Positions 1-13,000 of a stretch of DNA of 64,000 bases are shown one piece after another. Position numbers and translations under genes: made by a program. The notes under the pieces are model-generated. The model was given only the letters and a program-made list of their open reading frames with translations, did no database searches and was not told where the DNA came from. Position 1 is the first letter of the stretch; each line of letters opens with the position of its first letter. Source of the stretch: Amphibalanus amphitrite (Eukaryota; Arthropoda; Thecostraca; Balanomorpha; Balanidae); assembly GCF_019059575.1 (NCBI RefSeq), contig NW_024881507.1, positions 372,001 to 436,000 of the forward strand, given 5' to 3'.

Positions 1-1023
1 GTGTGTTCCGTCATGTTCCGTGACCGTCCCTGTCGTGTGTTCCGTTATGTTCCGTTGCGACCGCTGTGACTGTCCTTGCAGTTGCCGCGTGTTCCGTTCT
101 GCCCTGGTGTGTTTTCTCGTTTGGAGTCGGGTATGTGCTAAGTGCTTACAGATTTACATATGTATCATACATAAAACTGATGTCTCTGATTGGAAACGGC
201 ACTGGACTCACGGCCTTAACTCAATGAGGACGTAGGTATCCTATAAAAAGTTAAAGGGCTTATATACCAATGGGTCAACAGTCTGCACCGCCTCCTCCCT
301 GAACATCCCCCCCCCTCTGGTGTCCTTTGTAAGGCGCAGTTAATGACTATTGACTCACTGGACTCTGGTCTACAGCCAATCAACGCGACATTTACCGACG
401 CAGGAAAAAGGAGGCGGGCGACGCATACAGCCAATAGCCGCGATTGCGAAGACATCGGTATTAGGTATTATTTTGTAATGAACACATATAATGTGATGAA
501 TGTACGCAGTGCAGCACGGGGATAACTGATGCGTAATTTCATTATACCTGAATGATAAACCATTTGAGATAAACACACGGGCAATGATTTGTTCGATAAT
601 CGACAAGACTGAAAATTCCTACGGAGAACGGTGATTTAAAAGATAATACCTACGATTACCTACTGCTAAAGCAGATCAAGTGAAGCCAATACGATTAACC
701 GACGATAAGGAAAGACGATAATTACGTGTACGTCTACAAAACAGGATTTACTGCGTTGCGCAAGGTGCCAAACTAAAAACGGGGACCTCACGCATTCGTT
801 AACAACAAGGTCACGCGTATTATTGCGGTGCTTCTATCAATGGCAAACGACTACAGACATGATTCCGTTTAGCATTCATGCTCAAAGATGACAGGTACGT
901 TTGCAACTATCAACTAACACTCATGACCAATTGATGACCGACACAAAATAGTTAAATTATCGGCGCCGATATCGTTGTTGATCACACCGTCATCACACAG
1001 TGATGAACGAGGCACCCTCTAGC
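1..1023. other. Non-coding sequence downstream of the channel gene
   Basis: I see no gene here. The only visible structure is a cluster of TGTTCCG-type motifs in the first 100 bases (about five copies), which looks like a decayed short tandem repeat. The channel gene on the minus strand ends at 1024, so its 3' UTR must lie in this stretch. No clear AATAAA on the minus strand was seen close to the stop codon. Confidence 0.5.
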
Positions 1024-4000
1024 TTAGATCGATATATGCGTGGTGGCCGCGTCTCCGGGACCGGCGGGTGGCTTCATCGTGCCGAGGCCGACGGTGGCGA
1101 GCCGCGTCTGCGAGCCGAGCCCGCCGCCGCCGTCGGCGCTCTTCACCTCGCGCAGGTCGGCCTCGGCCACCCCGGTCTCCCTGCGCTGAGAGCGGCGCCA
1201 GCAGCGGCGCACGCAGCTCTCGATAAACTCGTACAGGGTGAACGCGGAGGCGCCCAGCAGCAGCCCCAGGTTACCACCGATATCCGAGACCATCTGTAAC
1301 GATGTCCGGGGAAGGAAGCGGATACATTTTATTGAAACATTCGAGATGAAAATATAGCTAAATAAGCTAACTTAACATTAAATTAGCATTTACATTTAAA
1401 ACTTTAAACTTTTTTGTAGTGCCATATCTACGCATTTTATCTTTTACACATTTTAAACAAGAGTTTTTATTAAATTTAACGGGCATATAGATTTGATGTG
1501 TAGGTAGGTACCGGAACTCGGCAAATAACCGTTCTCCATGAGTCATGACCATACGAGGATAAAATCTCCTCTTCCGATTGCTCTTTGTCCTTGTAAAACC
1601 ACCATCACCCCTCTGCAGCTGTCTTCACCTGCTGCATGTCGTAGGCTAGCGTCGTTCTTGAGACGTACAGACCCTCGGCGATGCTGAGCGCCACCCAGGT
1701 CTCGTTCTTCTTGTGGTTGAGCCGGTCGGACAGGGCCAGCGTAATGGTCTCCTGGTAACACTGCGGGCCGCAGCGCACCTTGCACCTTGCGGCGATCCTG
1801 CAGAACGGGCGCACTGTGAGGTAGGTACCGCGGTATAATGAGACAGACGACTTGTTAGAGAATCACGGGTCCCCGGCCGTCACCTACGCATTGTATTCTT
1901 TACGTGCAAGTATTGTGTTGACTGTTGATACAATTAAATCCCATTGATAGACATACTGGCATAATACGACAAGTAAATCAGAACGTACAAATTAAAGTAA
2001 GCCTTATTTAGCTCGTAAATAACACATAATATAATATTGGCATATAAGTAAATTTGCGTGTCGCGTCTTCATGTTCGCAACTCCGATGCCAGATATGCCG
2101 AAATACCTAATGAGCTGTATCAGGTATCCCTTACGTCGGTGACACGAGACGTCGGTAGTGCTCGGTCACCCCCATCCCACTTGCCTCTTCAGCGCGGCGT
2201 AATACTCGTTGGCCCTCAGCTGCTCGGAGTTCTGGTCCCAGACGATGTGCGTGCGGGAGAACATGCGGGTATAGTTGAGCAGCAGCTGGTAGTCGCGGGC
2301 GGTGTCACAGACGGGCAGCTTCACGGGCATCCAGGGCAGGCGGCAGCCGGGCCCGAGCGCGGCTAGCTCCGAGAACAGGCACTGACGGATACACTGCCGG
2401 GGGTGGGCGGTGGGGCTCAGATTGGGGGCATATACGAGCACGGTATGGTGTGAGACCAGATACAAAGGACAGCAGGACCATGTTACGGTGTTGGCCGAGG
2501 TGTAACAAATGACAAAGTTTACGAATAACGATGATTAGTTTGTATTGCCGTGAGACTGTCTATTCTTTACCGTGTACGTTGCATTACCGATGGTCGGCCC
2601 CGCGACTCACATTGGGCCGCGAGTAGGCCGAGTCCGTGTTGCAGGGGTTGGTGTCGCTCGGCAGGGCGATGTCCAGCATCCTGGTCACCTTGAGGTTCTG
2701 CTCCTTCCCGGTCTCCAGCTGGGCGCGTGGCGGCGCCCACACGTGCTCCCAGTCTGCGGCCAGCGGAGCACGTGGCACACGGCTCAACACGCGAGTCTCG
2801 CAGTGACGTCAACATGAACGACACGGGACACAGTTCACGACTCTCTGTCGAGGACGGCGTAGAACTACGTCATTATCGTGACCGGCATTTAGTGAGCCGC
2901 TAGACGGCGACACACAAACTTTTCCAGCTATTATCGTACTTGTGTCCGCCTTCGTCCGTCAGTATTGACACTGATGGTAGCGTTAATGAATAGTTCAGCA
3001 TGTTTGTAAACAGCGCAGTGGTCTATGAAAACGGTCACAGGATCGCCCTTTGGAGCGATGACAAATCCATCGGAAAGAGCATCGACAAATAAACGAATTG
3101 GTAATAAGTCCAGCATGCTTTTAAGCATTTGTCTTGCATACACTGTGCTCCTTGATAGTCATAAAGATCAAATATGTGGTAGGCACAATCCATTTAACAT
3201 TTTTCACTAGATTGGCGTCGGGGAAAGCCAGCGTGTGACAATTTGTAGCCCTTCTAACTGATGAACTCCATGTTAAAAGTACCACATAATTACCCCACCG
3301 GCGGGGCGTACCCATGTAGTGGTCATTGGCCGAGTGCACATAGACGTTCCAGTGGTGCCGGCCGCAGCTGGTGCAGTTGGGGTGGTTCAGCACCAACCAG
3401 ATGCCGCGCTGAACACCCTCGGCCAGCGCGTCGCTGTAGCGCACCGTGTGACACTGGCCGCCGTACTGGTACAGGTCACTCGTCACTGCCGAATGGTCTG
3501 AAGAAGGGGGGATCGTACGAGGGTGAAGGGATGTGTGAGAGAGAGCCTGTACCGCCGTTCTGGTACAGGTCACTCGTCACCGCCGAACTGTCTGCGGGGA
3601 GTGGAAGATGGTCACCAAGGAGCAAGACGGTCATCGGTTAATGATAATCTATCAATATCAACACTTTATTCATTTGCAGCGAGAAACAGTAGGCACGGAC
3701 CACAGGACCAGTGCCGATGTTTTCTATCGACTGAATAGCTGAGTCGTTTAGCGACTACTCACTGCAGCCGCCATTATAGAAGTCGGCGCAGCTCATCACG
3801 ATGTCGCCCCAGCTGCGAGTCATGTTCCACACGGCCTCCTCCAGGTCCACAGAGCCCCAGGGAAAGTCGGCCGTCAGCGCCTCAGTCGGGTTGACCAGCG
3901 CCTTCGGACGCGACCTGGAAGTTAAATCAGAGATTTTTATATAGTTTCGGAACCAAGTGATATCAAGTGTGCAACGATAAGACAGTGCTTAGGCCAATGC

Positions 4001-7000
4001 CAGTGATTGCACAATGCACATCCCTACATCCTGACCATGCAGAGTTGATAGGGATTGATATCACTGTCGCGCTTTGCGAAGAGCGGGCGGCGATCCACTG
4101 AGTGCGTAGGCTGTACCGCACTACACCCTGTACTGGTAGACTGCACCGCACGACACCGAATGCTGTTCGGCCCGAGCGAAGCAACGCGACGGCGGGGCGC
4201 CGGGCGCCGTCAGTGGTCGCCAACGGAACGGGGCTGGCTGGGCCTGGGCCGGCATAACCGGTGCTACAGTGGCCTCAGTCACATCCTTCCAGCTTATCAT
4301 AATGCATGTTTGCCTCTAAACATCCAATAGGGATCTATAACGGATAAACGTTTTACGTTCGGGGCATTGCACGTCAAATCGAACAAAAATCGGCTGTTTT
4401 GCACCTTACCATCAGCGATTTCGTTATAAATTTGTGAGCGAGTTCCTGTGTCGCCCCGAACATTACATTGATGTTTTTTGCACATTCTGACCACAGGTCT
4501 TCTAAATATAGGGCATCGAATTTTTACAAAATGTTGCATCTTTATATTTTTGAACGACCATAACTTTGGTTGTACTTGTTTGATTTGAATGAAATAAACC
4601 TTACTGTTTAGGTAATTTCTTAAGCATTTGTTTAGAATTGCACCTACTTAAATATATGACCTTGAAATTTGCTTAACTCTGTTATTAAGCACAAAAATTG
4701 AAATAGCAAAAAACACGTCACCTTCGATTTGGTTAATTTTCATATATTTTATTGTCCACTATATTCTTCACAACCTGTGAAAAAATTAGAGTGGGCCATT
4801 CATAAGTTTTGAAGAAAATGGCACATATGCAAACGAATGTTAGCACGCGCAGTGGAGGGGAAAGAGTGAATTTCGCACCACCCCTCCTGTCGCCACGCCG
4901 TCCTCTGGTCTGTAGTTGCGTACAGCGACACTTGATTTGACTGACTGGCTGTGGTGCAGGGTGAGGAGAAAGTGGATTTTGGTAGAGGATGGGAAGGAAT
5001 GCGGTAGCCGCCGAGTGACCACAGCCCCTCGATGGCGAGGCTGCTGTGGTCAGACGGATCTGAGATGCTCCGGGATCTCGATGGCGAGATTGACCGAAAC
5101 CGACTGGCCGCCCCAGGAACGAGGAGGCCACGAGTGTTGTATCCCGATGGCGAGACACGTCACTCGCGGTCAGCTTCGATGACTCGATGGCGAGACACCG
5201 CAGCCGCCTCCCTCCACACCCTCAATGAGAAAAGGAGAGAGAAAGTAGTGGGCCCAGGACATAAAGACAGGTATCAGGAGCAGCCACGATTAGCACTGCT
5301 TGCACCGTCTTCCGCCACTTATGTCACCGCCCACCACACAAAGATGCACTTAGTAGGACGCTGTATTTGTTCTTTACCGTCCTCACCGCACGAGTCACAG
5401 ACAGAGAGTGGGCCGGCGCAGCGAGCACCGGCCCCAGGTCACCTCGTTCCTCCCTCGCGGCACACGCCGGCGGCGGCCAATCACGACAGCGGGCCCTCAC
5501 GTGACCCGAGCCGGGCCTCGCCTCGAGCGGGACCACCGGACGCACGTGGCCACCACATGGCTCGGCCGTAACCGGGCGGAGGGCGGCCGTCGGCCACTAC
5601 ATACTCCCCCACCGTGTTGCGCCTCGCAGCAACACTACACAATGCTCAGCCGACGCGCCAATGCTACATATAGACATTATACATTCTCACGTTCGCGACC
5701 TTTAGAACATAAATGTGTCTTCACAGTTACCAAAGTCGTTGTTACAAACATACAAGACATATAAATACCGCTGCCAGCTAACTTGCTTTAGCGATGGCTC
5801 AAACATTCACCTCACATATCAAACACTGTACGATTGCTCACCGCACAGCGCGCCTCGCGAATGATCCTCAGCCACCAGGCAGCCCAGCTCCCGCGATCAA
5901 CGGCACTCTTCCTCCAGGAAGCAGATCTTTGCTGCTGGTCTGGTGTACGTCTTTCCGCAGGAGGTCCGTAGCGCGGCTGACCGGACTCTTCCGTCCTTAC
6001 CCGGGAAGACCTGAACGATCCTGGCCAGAGGCCATGCTCCTCTGGGCAGATCGGACTCAGCCATGAGGACCAGGTCCCCCACTTGAAGGCTTCTTCTTTC
6101 CTGGCGCCACTTGCTCCGCTGTGTCAAAGTCGGTATGTATTCTCGAGTCCACCTTTTCCAAACGTGTTTAGCCACAGCTTGCGACTGTCTCCACCTCCGA
6201 CGGCTGCACATGTCGTTGTCTCTTGTCAGGACTGGTGCCAGGTGTGGGGAAGCACGACCAAGCAGGAAGTGGTTAGGAGACAATGCTTCGGGATCAGATG
6301 GATCGGAGCTCACATAGGTAAGTGGGCGGCTGTTTATCATGTGTTCGACCCCCGCGAACACAGTCAGGAGAACTTCATCGGTCAGCAGCTGAGATCCGAC
6401 GACTGCCTGCAGGCACGTCTTGACCGACCTCACCATCCTTTCCCAAACACCACCCATGTGGCTGGCCGTTGGTGGATTGAACCTCCAGTCAATCTCGAAG
6501 GCGCTCAGGCGCTCAGGCATCTGCGCTAGCAGCACCTTCAGCTCTTCGCGTAGTTCACGGTTGCTGCCGATAAAGCTGGTACCGCGGTCCGAGAAAATAA
6601 CCGCTGGCTGGGATCTGCGAGAGAAGAAGCGTCTGAGGGCCATGATGCAGCTGTCCACTTCCAGCGAATGTGTCACCTCCAGATGAACAGCGCGGGTCGC
6701 CAAGCACGTTAGCAGCAGTCCGTATCGCTTCTCAGTTCTTCGGAACCGCTTTACTCGCAGTGGTCCAAAGTAGTCCACACCCACGTTCTTGAACGGATGA
6801 TCGGCTTCAAGTCTCTGAGCGGGAAGGTCAGCCATCCTTGGTGGCGCCGGAGCAGCTCTGCGTCGATGACAATAGAGGCAACTGCGGAGCTGCTTCTTCA
6901 CCTCTGCGCGTCCTTGGGGAATCCAGAACTTCTGCCGTACTTCATTCAGCGTGTGTTCCGTCCCCGCATGACCATGACGGACATGCTCTTGCATGATGAT

Positions 7001-10000
7001 GAGCCTGGCGAGCTCGCTTTTCCTCGGCAGGATGATCGGATGTCGGGACTCCTCGGGAATAGATGCCTTCCCGATGCGTCCTCCAACACGGACCAGGCCA
7101 TTGCTGTCGCAGATCGGTGTCAGCGAATGCAGAGGACTGGAAGTCTGGATCGGCCGTCGCTGTTCCAGACATCGGAGTTCTTCCCCGTGCGTCGTGAGCT
7201 GCTCTTGTCTGATGATCCAGACTTCGGCCTCCACCATCTCAGAGCGTGATAGTGGACCTGATAATGGAGGTTGTTGGCCGGGCAAGAACGCCTTCAGGTT
7301 GTGCACAAAACGCTTGATCCAGCCGACAACTCGCTTGTACTTGATCCACGATGAATACTTCGCTGGGTCCGGTTCTTCTGGTCGCGTTGATGCGGCGATG
7401 ACATTCACTGACGTCGCCTGTTTTTGTTCTTCTTCGTTGTCTGCCAGTTCTGGATGCTTTTCCAGTTTCCTCTCTGTTGATGTTAGCCGGTAGTACGCCT
7501 GTCTTGAGTTGTCGGGGAACGTCGGATTTTCCTCACTCCACAGCAAGCAGGTTTCGTATCTCTCCCCGACCTTTTTGGTCTCTTGATCCAGAAGAGCCAA
7601 TGCACGGAGATCTTCTTGAGATCTTGCGTCCTTGACGTTGATCTTTGTGTCAAAGGCTTCAGTGGTCCACCACTCCTGAACCAGCTCACTCAGGTTCTCT
7701 TCATCCGTTGACTGTTTGCGTACAAACATGACGTGTCGCGTACTACAGGGTACCAGTGCCGATACAGATCCAGTCAGGGTCCAACCGAAATCTGTCCTCA
7801 CTGCGACCGGTTGGCTGGTACCTCCCACTCTGATCTCCCGTTGCAGGACAGCTTCCAGTATGTTGGCCCCGAGCAGCAGCTCGACACGTGCACCACTGTA
7901 CTGAGGAAAGTCGAGACCCTGCAGATGCTTCCAGCTGGAGGTCTGTAGTCGGCTGATGCTGGGTGGAGTAACATTCAATCCTGGCACAGACCAAACTTCC
8001 GGGATTACGATGTGGCCCTCTTTGGCATCGGCAGAAATAGGGCTGACTGTCAACGGAACACGGATGGATGACTGTCTCTGTCCGCTTCCTTCGACGTTCT
8101 GAAGTCTGAGCTCTTCACGCTCCCCCTTCACACCGATTTCTTGCAGCACCTTCTCACAGCAGAGTGACGTTTGCGCCCCCGGATCCAGAAGAGCGACAAC
8201 ATCCTTGTCACCGTTCGGGCCGTGGACTCTGACAGGAACCAGTTGTAGAAGCGTGTCTGTGGCTTCCGTCATGGCTGCACCAACGATCGGATCTTCTCTG
8301 TTCAGGCGATTCTCTGTTCTGCCGCTGCTCTCCCCGCCCCCTGAATCACCTCTGGGCGTATGTAGAAACTTGTGATGTGTCGCCCTGCATCCATCTGTGC
8401 CACAGCGCTTGGCAGATCTACACGATCTGACGAAGTGCCCCTTCCTGAGACAGGCCCAGCACAGTCGCTCCCGTCTCACAGTCACGAGCTTTTCCTCCAG
8501 CGCCTGGGCTTGAAAATCAGGACAGTTTTCCAGTTTGTGCTCCCCTTCGCAGACGACGCAAGGCCTGAGCCTATGGCTTTCCTCACGCGGTGAGGATGCG
8601 GAAGTGGCCAATGTCGTCCGCCTCGTCATGGTCTCTTTCGGAGTCACCACAGTCTTCCTCTTTTCGGGGTCACGGCTCGGGCGAGTGGTGTAGCTCAACA
8701 CGTTCACCTGGATCTTCAGCCACTCGCTAAACATCTCCAGATTGGGCTGGTTTGGTCGCATCCTGTAGACTTCTTGGCCCCACTGATAAGTCAGCTCGTC
8801 AGGGAGCTTGACAATCACTCTGCGGAGGGTGTCGCTTGCCCCCAGATCATGATAGTAGCCCAGGGCTCGCAGAGTCATAACCGTGTTGCTGATGGCGGAG
8901 CTGAACCTCTCCATTGACGCCAAGCTATTCACACTTGGTGCTGGGGTAGAAAACATCTGATTGAGACTTGCCTGGCTGATTTCGTCTTTCCGACCGAAAC
9001 GTTCATATAGCGTCTTCAGTGCTTGCTCGTACAGCGATCCATCAAACAAAAGCCCTTCAATGGCTTGGTGGGCAGGGCCCTCAACTGCTTGCTGCAGATG
9101 AGTCATCCGCTCTGCATTCGTCAGCGATGTCTGATTGTGGACCAGCACTTTAAAGAGGCTGATCCAACGAGGCCAGTCAGCGGGATCCCCTCGATAGGTG
9201 TGGAGGCTGAGGCTCGGCACACTCTTGGAGAACGCTGTTGACTGACTCGAGCGTGCTTGCTCTTGAGAAACATCTGGAATCATCCAGGTACTGGGATCTA
9301 GGGTTGTGGTTGCACTTCCAGCTGAGGCCTCAAGTGGTGCCCCAGTCGCAGCTTGATCGGCTGTCGTCGGCTGCACGGCGTCGTTCACAGCGCAGTCTTC
9401 GTTTGCCAAATGGTGTGTGGCAGCGGCGTGACCTTCCTGCCGCTCGTCCCTCTGTTGATCACGCTGAGAGTGCATGCCGCAGTTACCCATGGATGTCGCA
9501 GTGCCCTTACAGACACCTTCACGTGTTGGCTTTGCTTCTTCTCCCACCCCAGCGACAGCTTCGTCAAAGTCATGACGACGATCCCAATTCAGGTCATCTT
9601 CAGCAGCGCGATAGAGACGGACCTTTCTTGCTGCTCGATTTCGAGTCTCTTCAGCTATCTTCAGCTGAAGTGCACTGTCGCGCTCTTGAAGCTCCCACTC
9701 TTCTTGTTGTCGGAGATTCTCCATTTCGAGCTGAGCTTCACGTTGGCGTTTCTCCGCCCTTTGCCTCTCCATCATGTTACGGCGACTTTCTTCTACCTGG
9801 GCCCTGACGTCTTGTAGTTTGCGATCCGCATCCTCCAATTCTACGGCGACCACTCTTGATCGGACTGAAGCGGCCGTCCCTGCTGACGTATGTGACTTGG
9901 CGCGACTCGGCCCACGGTGGGAAGTGGTAGCTGATGAACGAACTTCGTCCAGCTCTTGGAGATATTGTTGAATCTTGCCCTGGATGGCTAGCTCTTCTTC

Positions 10001-13000
10001 TTCGAAATGATCGGCATATGCTTGAGCTTCTTCAGTCTCTTCGTCTCCCAGCTTGCTTTCATATGTCTGATGAGTCTTTCGCAAATCGGCAAATGCTTCT
10101 TCTAGTCTTGCGCTGACCTGATGGATGCGGTCACGATTAGCATGTCTTGTTATCTCTACTTCTACTGCTTTGCTGGCCCTTGTCGTAGCAGCCCTCTTGC
10201 ATCCACGCAGTCGGCGCAGGTCAGCAAGCTCCTGATCCTTGGCGGCACGCTGAGCTTCAGCCATTGTAGGATCGACTGCTTGAGTTTCACAACTGTATTC
10301 TGCATCCATTCAGCAGTTGCGATGGGATCTCCGGTTGAGATCCGGCCCGCGGAGGACCAGAAAATGTCGCCACGCCGTCCTCTGGTCTGTAGTTGCGTAC
10401 AGCGACACTTGATTTGACTGACTGGCTGTGGTGCAGGGTGAGGAGAAAGTGGATTTTGGTAGAGGATGGGAAGGAATGCGGTAGCCGCCGAGTGACCACA
10501 GCCCCTCGATGGCGAGGCTGCTGTGGTCAGACGGATCTGAGATGCTCCGGGATCTCGATGGCGAGATTGACCGAAACCGACTGGCCGCCCCAGGAACGAG
10601 GAGGCCACGAGTGTTGTATCCCGATGGCGAGACACGTCACTCGCGGTCAGCTTCGATGACTCGATGGCGAGACACCGCAGCCGCCTCCCTCCACACCCTC
10701 AATGAGAAAAGGAGAGAGAAAGTAGTGGGCCCCAGGACATAAAGACAGGTATCAGGAGCAGCCACGATTAGCACTGCTTGCACCGTCTTCCGCCACTTAT
10801 GTCACCGCCCACCACACAAAGATGCACTTAGTAGGACGCTGTATTTGTTCTTTACCGTCCTCACCGCACGAGTCACAGACAGAGAGTGGGCCGGCGCAGC
10901 GAGCACCGGCCCCAGGTCACCTCGTTCCTCCCTCGCGGCACACGCCGGCGGCGGCCAATCACGACAGCGGGCCCTCACGTGACCCGAGCCGGGCCTCGCC
11001 TCGAGCGGGACCACCGGACGCACGTGGCCACCACATGGCTCGGCCGTAACCGGGCGGAGGGCGGCCGTCGGCCACTACACCTCCTGTTTTTCGCCAATAT
11101 CTCATAGTAATTATTAATGCGAAATTAATTATAGCTACCTGTCCAAAATTGAATTTCACATCTCATCGTGCAAGCAAGAAGAAAATCGGTTCACAACTGG
11201 TCTAGTAATAGCGGTGTAAAGTGAACATCCTGTCGCCGCGGCGACGCGGCGACTCGGCAGCCGGCGCCGACCGCTAGCCGCCGCCTGATTGTAGACTGTG
11301 CCGGGACGGAACGGAACGGTTCCGTCTTTACATCGCGCTCCTTACCGCTGATTACGTTCGATTCGCGTCAAATTTTGTGAGAAGACTAAGAAATGTACAG
11401 GCAATCTTATGGTGTAAGAATTGTGAAAATCGGTTGGTAAACAATCGAAATATGAACGTGTAAACACAAAATTGTGATTGCTGCGTTTCCCGCGTCGGCC
11501 GATCCCGCCTCAGCCGGCGACATGTTACTCTTAGCAGGTCTCTAACTGCCATATTTATTATTGGATTAACACGAAATTCCCCATAGGGTAAGGGCGGGTA
11601 AGAGTACGCGGGCGATAAGAGTACGCATCAGCTGTTTCGGTTGCTTAGCAACGCGGGTTTGTCGAGTTCATGAAGTGACATGAAGCCGCCAGTGCGTGCA
11701 TGTTACCAACGGAACGTGGGCGTTGAGCGGCGACGCTGTTGAGTTTAAGGCGATGAATATTATTTTCGAGCGTTATGATATTATTATGGTAAGGTACAAT
11801 AATTTTGATACTTGGCAGTTGAGATAAGGTACATTTCCGTGATTGTTGTCGGAAACTTGTGAGGTTATCTGGGGAAATACTGTGCAGTGCAATATTCTGT
11901 TTGCGAAGTTTTGCACAACGTTTCGGGGTTGTTTTGTGCGCGAATTGCATGTACGGTAAGAGGACGCACTGTTCAGGAGGGTAAGAGTACGCAGAATTAT
12001 ACATTAAATCGAATCCAAACAAACCGTGAGGCACGAGAACGGAGCACTCGACATGATGATGACCTGCGTCTGCCACGTGTACGGACGGAGACTGGGAGGC
12101 GCCGGTTCTTGTACCGTGCACCGATGCTGTACAATGCCCTCCCAGTGGAAATGCGCACGATGACAGTCGCCAATTTTAATCACGCTCTCAAGCGAGTTAT
12201 TAGCACGAGGGAAACATAGGAATGCGTGTTTTACTACTAGTTACTTGCTGTCGTCGTCATTATTGTCTTATTTTAGTTTTTCCCTTTTTATTATGCCCGT
12301 TTTAGTTTATGTGCATGTGGAAAGTGTGAATGTCTTTTTATATCACTGCATTTCACAACTTGACTGATGGCAAGGAATAGCCACTATGAGTGGATTTGCC
12401 TGAATAAAAATTGGTATTGGTATTGGTATTGGTAATATACAGAAATATAGAATTATTAATCTATCGCTCAATGACGTTTGTTTTGTAGGTATATCATCAA
12501 TGGAGCACTGTGATGCAGATGCGTACCCGAAATTCTTCCAAATACGAGTTATTCTCCCTTTTGATTGTGCATTTTTTAAGAAACACACGACATGATTATT
12601 TCCTGATTTATAGACTTGAAAGATTTATTTTATGTTTTTCTTTTTGGATACTAGAATTAACTTAAATGCCTTCTGAGTTTGAAGTTAAGCATTTGGACAG
12701 AGAACAAGCTGCATAGGTGTGTGTTCATATGCTTGCGTACTCCACCCGCCTGGCGTGCGTGCTCTTACACACCCCATATGGTAAGAGTACGCAAGTGCAA
12801 CGGTTCAGAAAATATCAGTTTTAGACCACTTCCATATACGCTGAAGGATCGTTGCCCCATGGGTTGATGGCTAATTCAATGAGCTTTAATATTCCCTATT
12901 TGCGATTTCTTTCCTTCAAATATTAAACAAATGAGAGCAAGAAATCCACTAAGTGCGTACTCTTATACGACTTCACCCTACATACTCAAAAATGTATATT

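Larger units (their letters stand above)
4888..11079 (-). mobile_element. BEL/Pao LTR retrotransposon with 5-bp target duplication
   Basis: This LTR element lies in channel intron 2, in the same orientation as the host gene. It has LTRs at 4888-5601 and 10365-11079 that begin TGT and end ACA. CCTCC occurs on both outer flanks (4883-4887 and 11080-11084), the 5-bp target duplication usual for BEL/Pao. The polypurine tract is GGTGGGGGAGTA at 5602-5613 on the minus strand. A possible primer-binding site starts with TGG five bases inside the 5' LTR, near 10359. The LTRs differ, as far as I compared them, by a single C in a C-run, so the insertion is recent. Its single open frame lacks reverse transcriptase and RNase H, so it could move only with enzymes supplied by another copy. 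Confidence 0.95.

Noticed and set aside
3121-3573. 150-codon minus-strand frame
   Set aside because: Only 3497-3312 is the channel exon; the rest reads into introns past a donor at 3311 and an acceptor at 3498.
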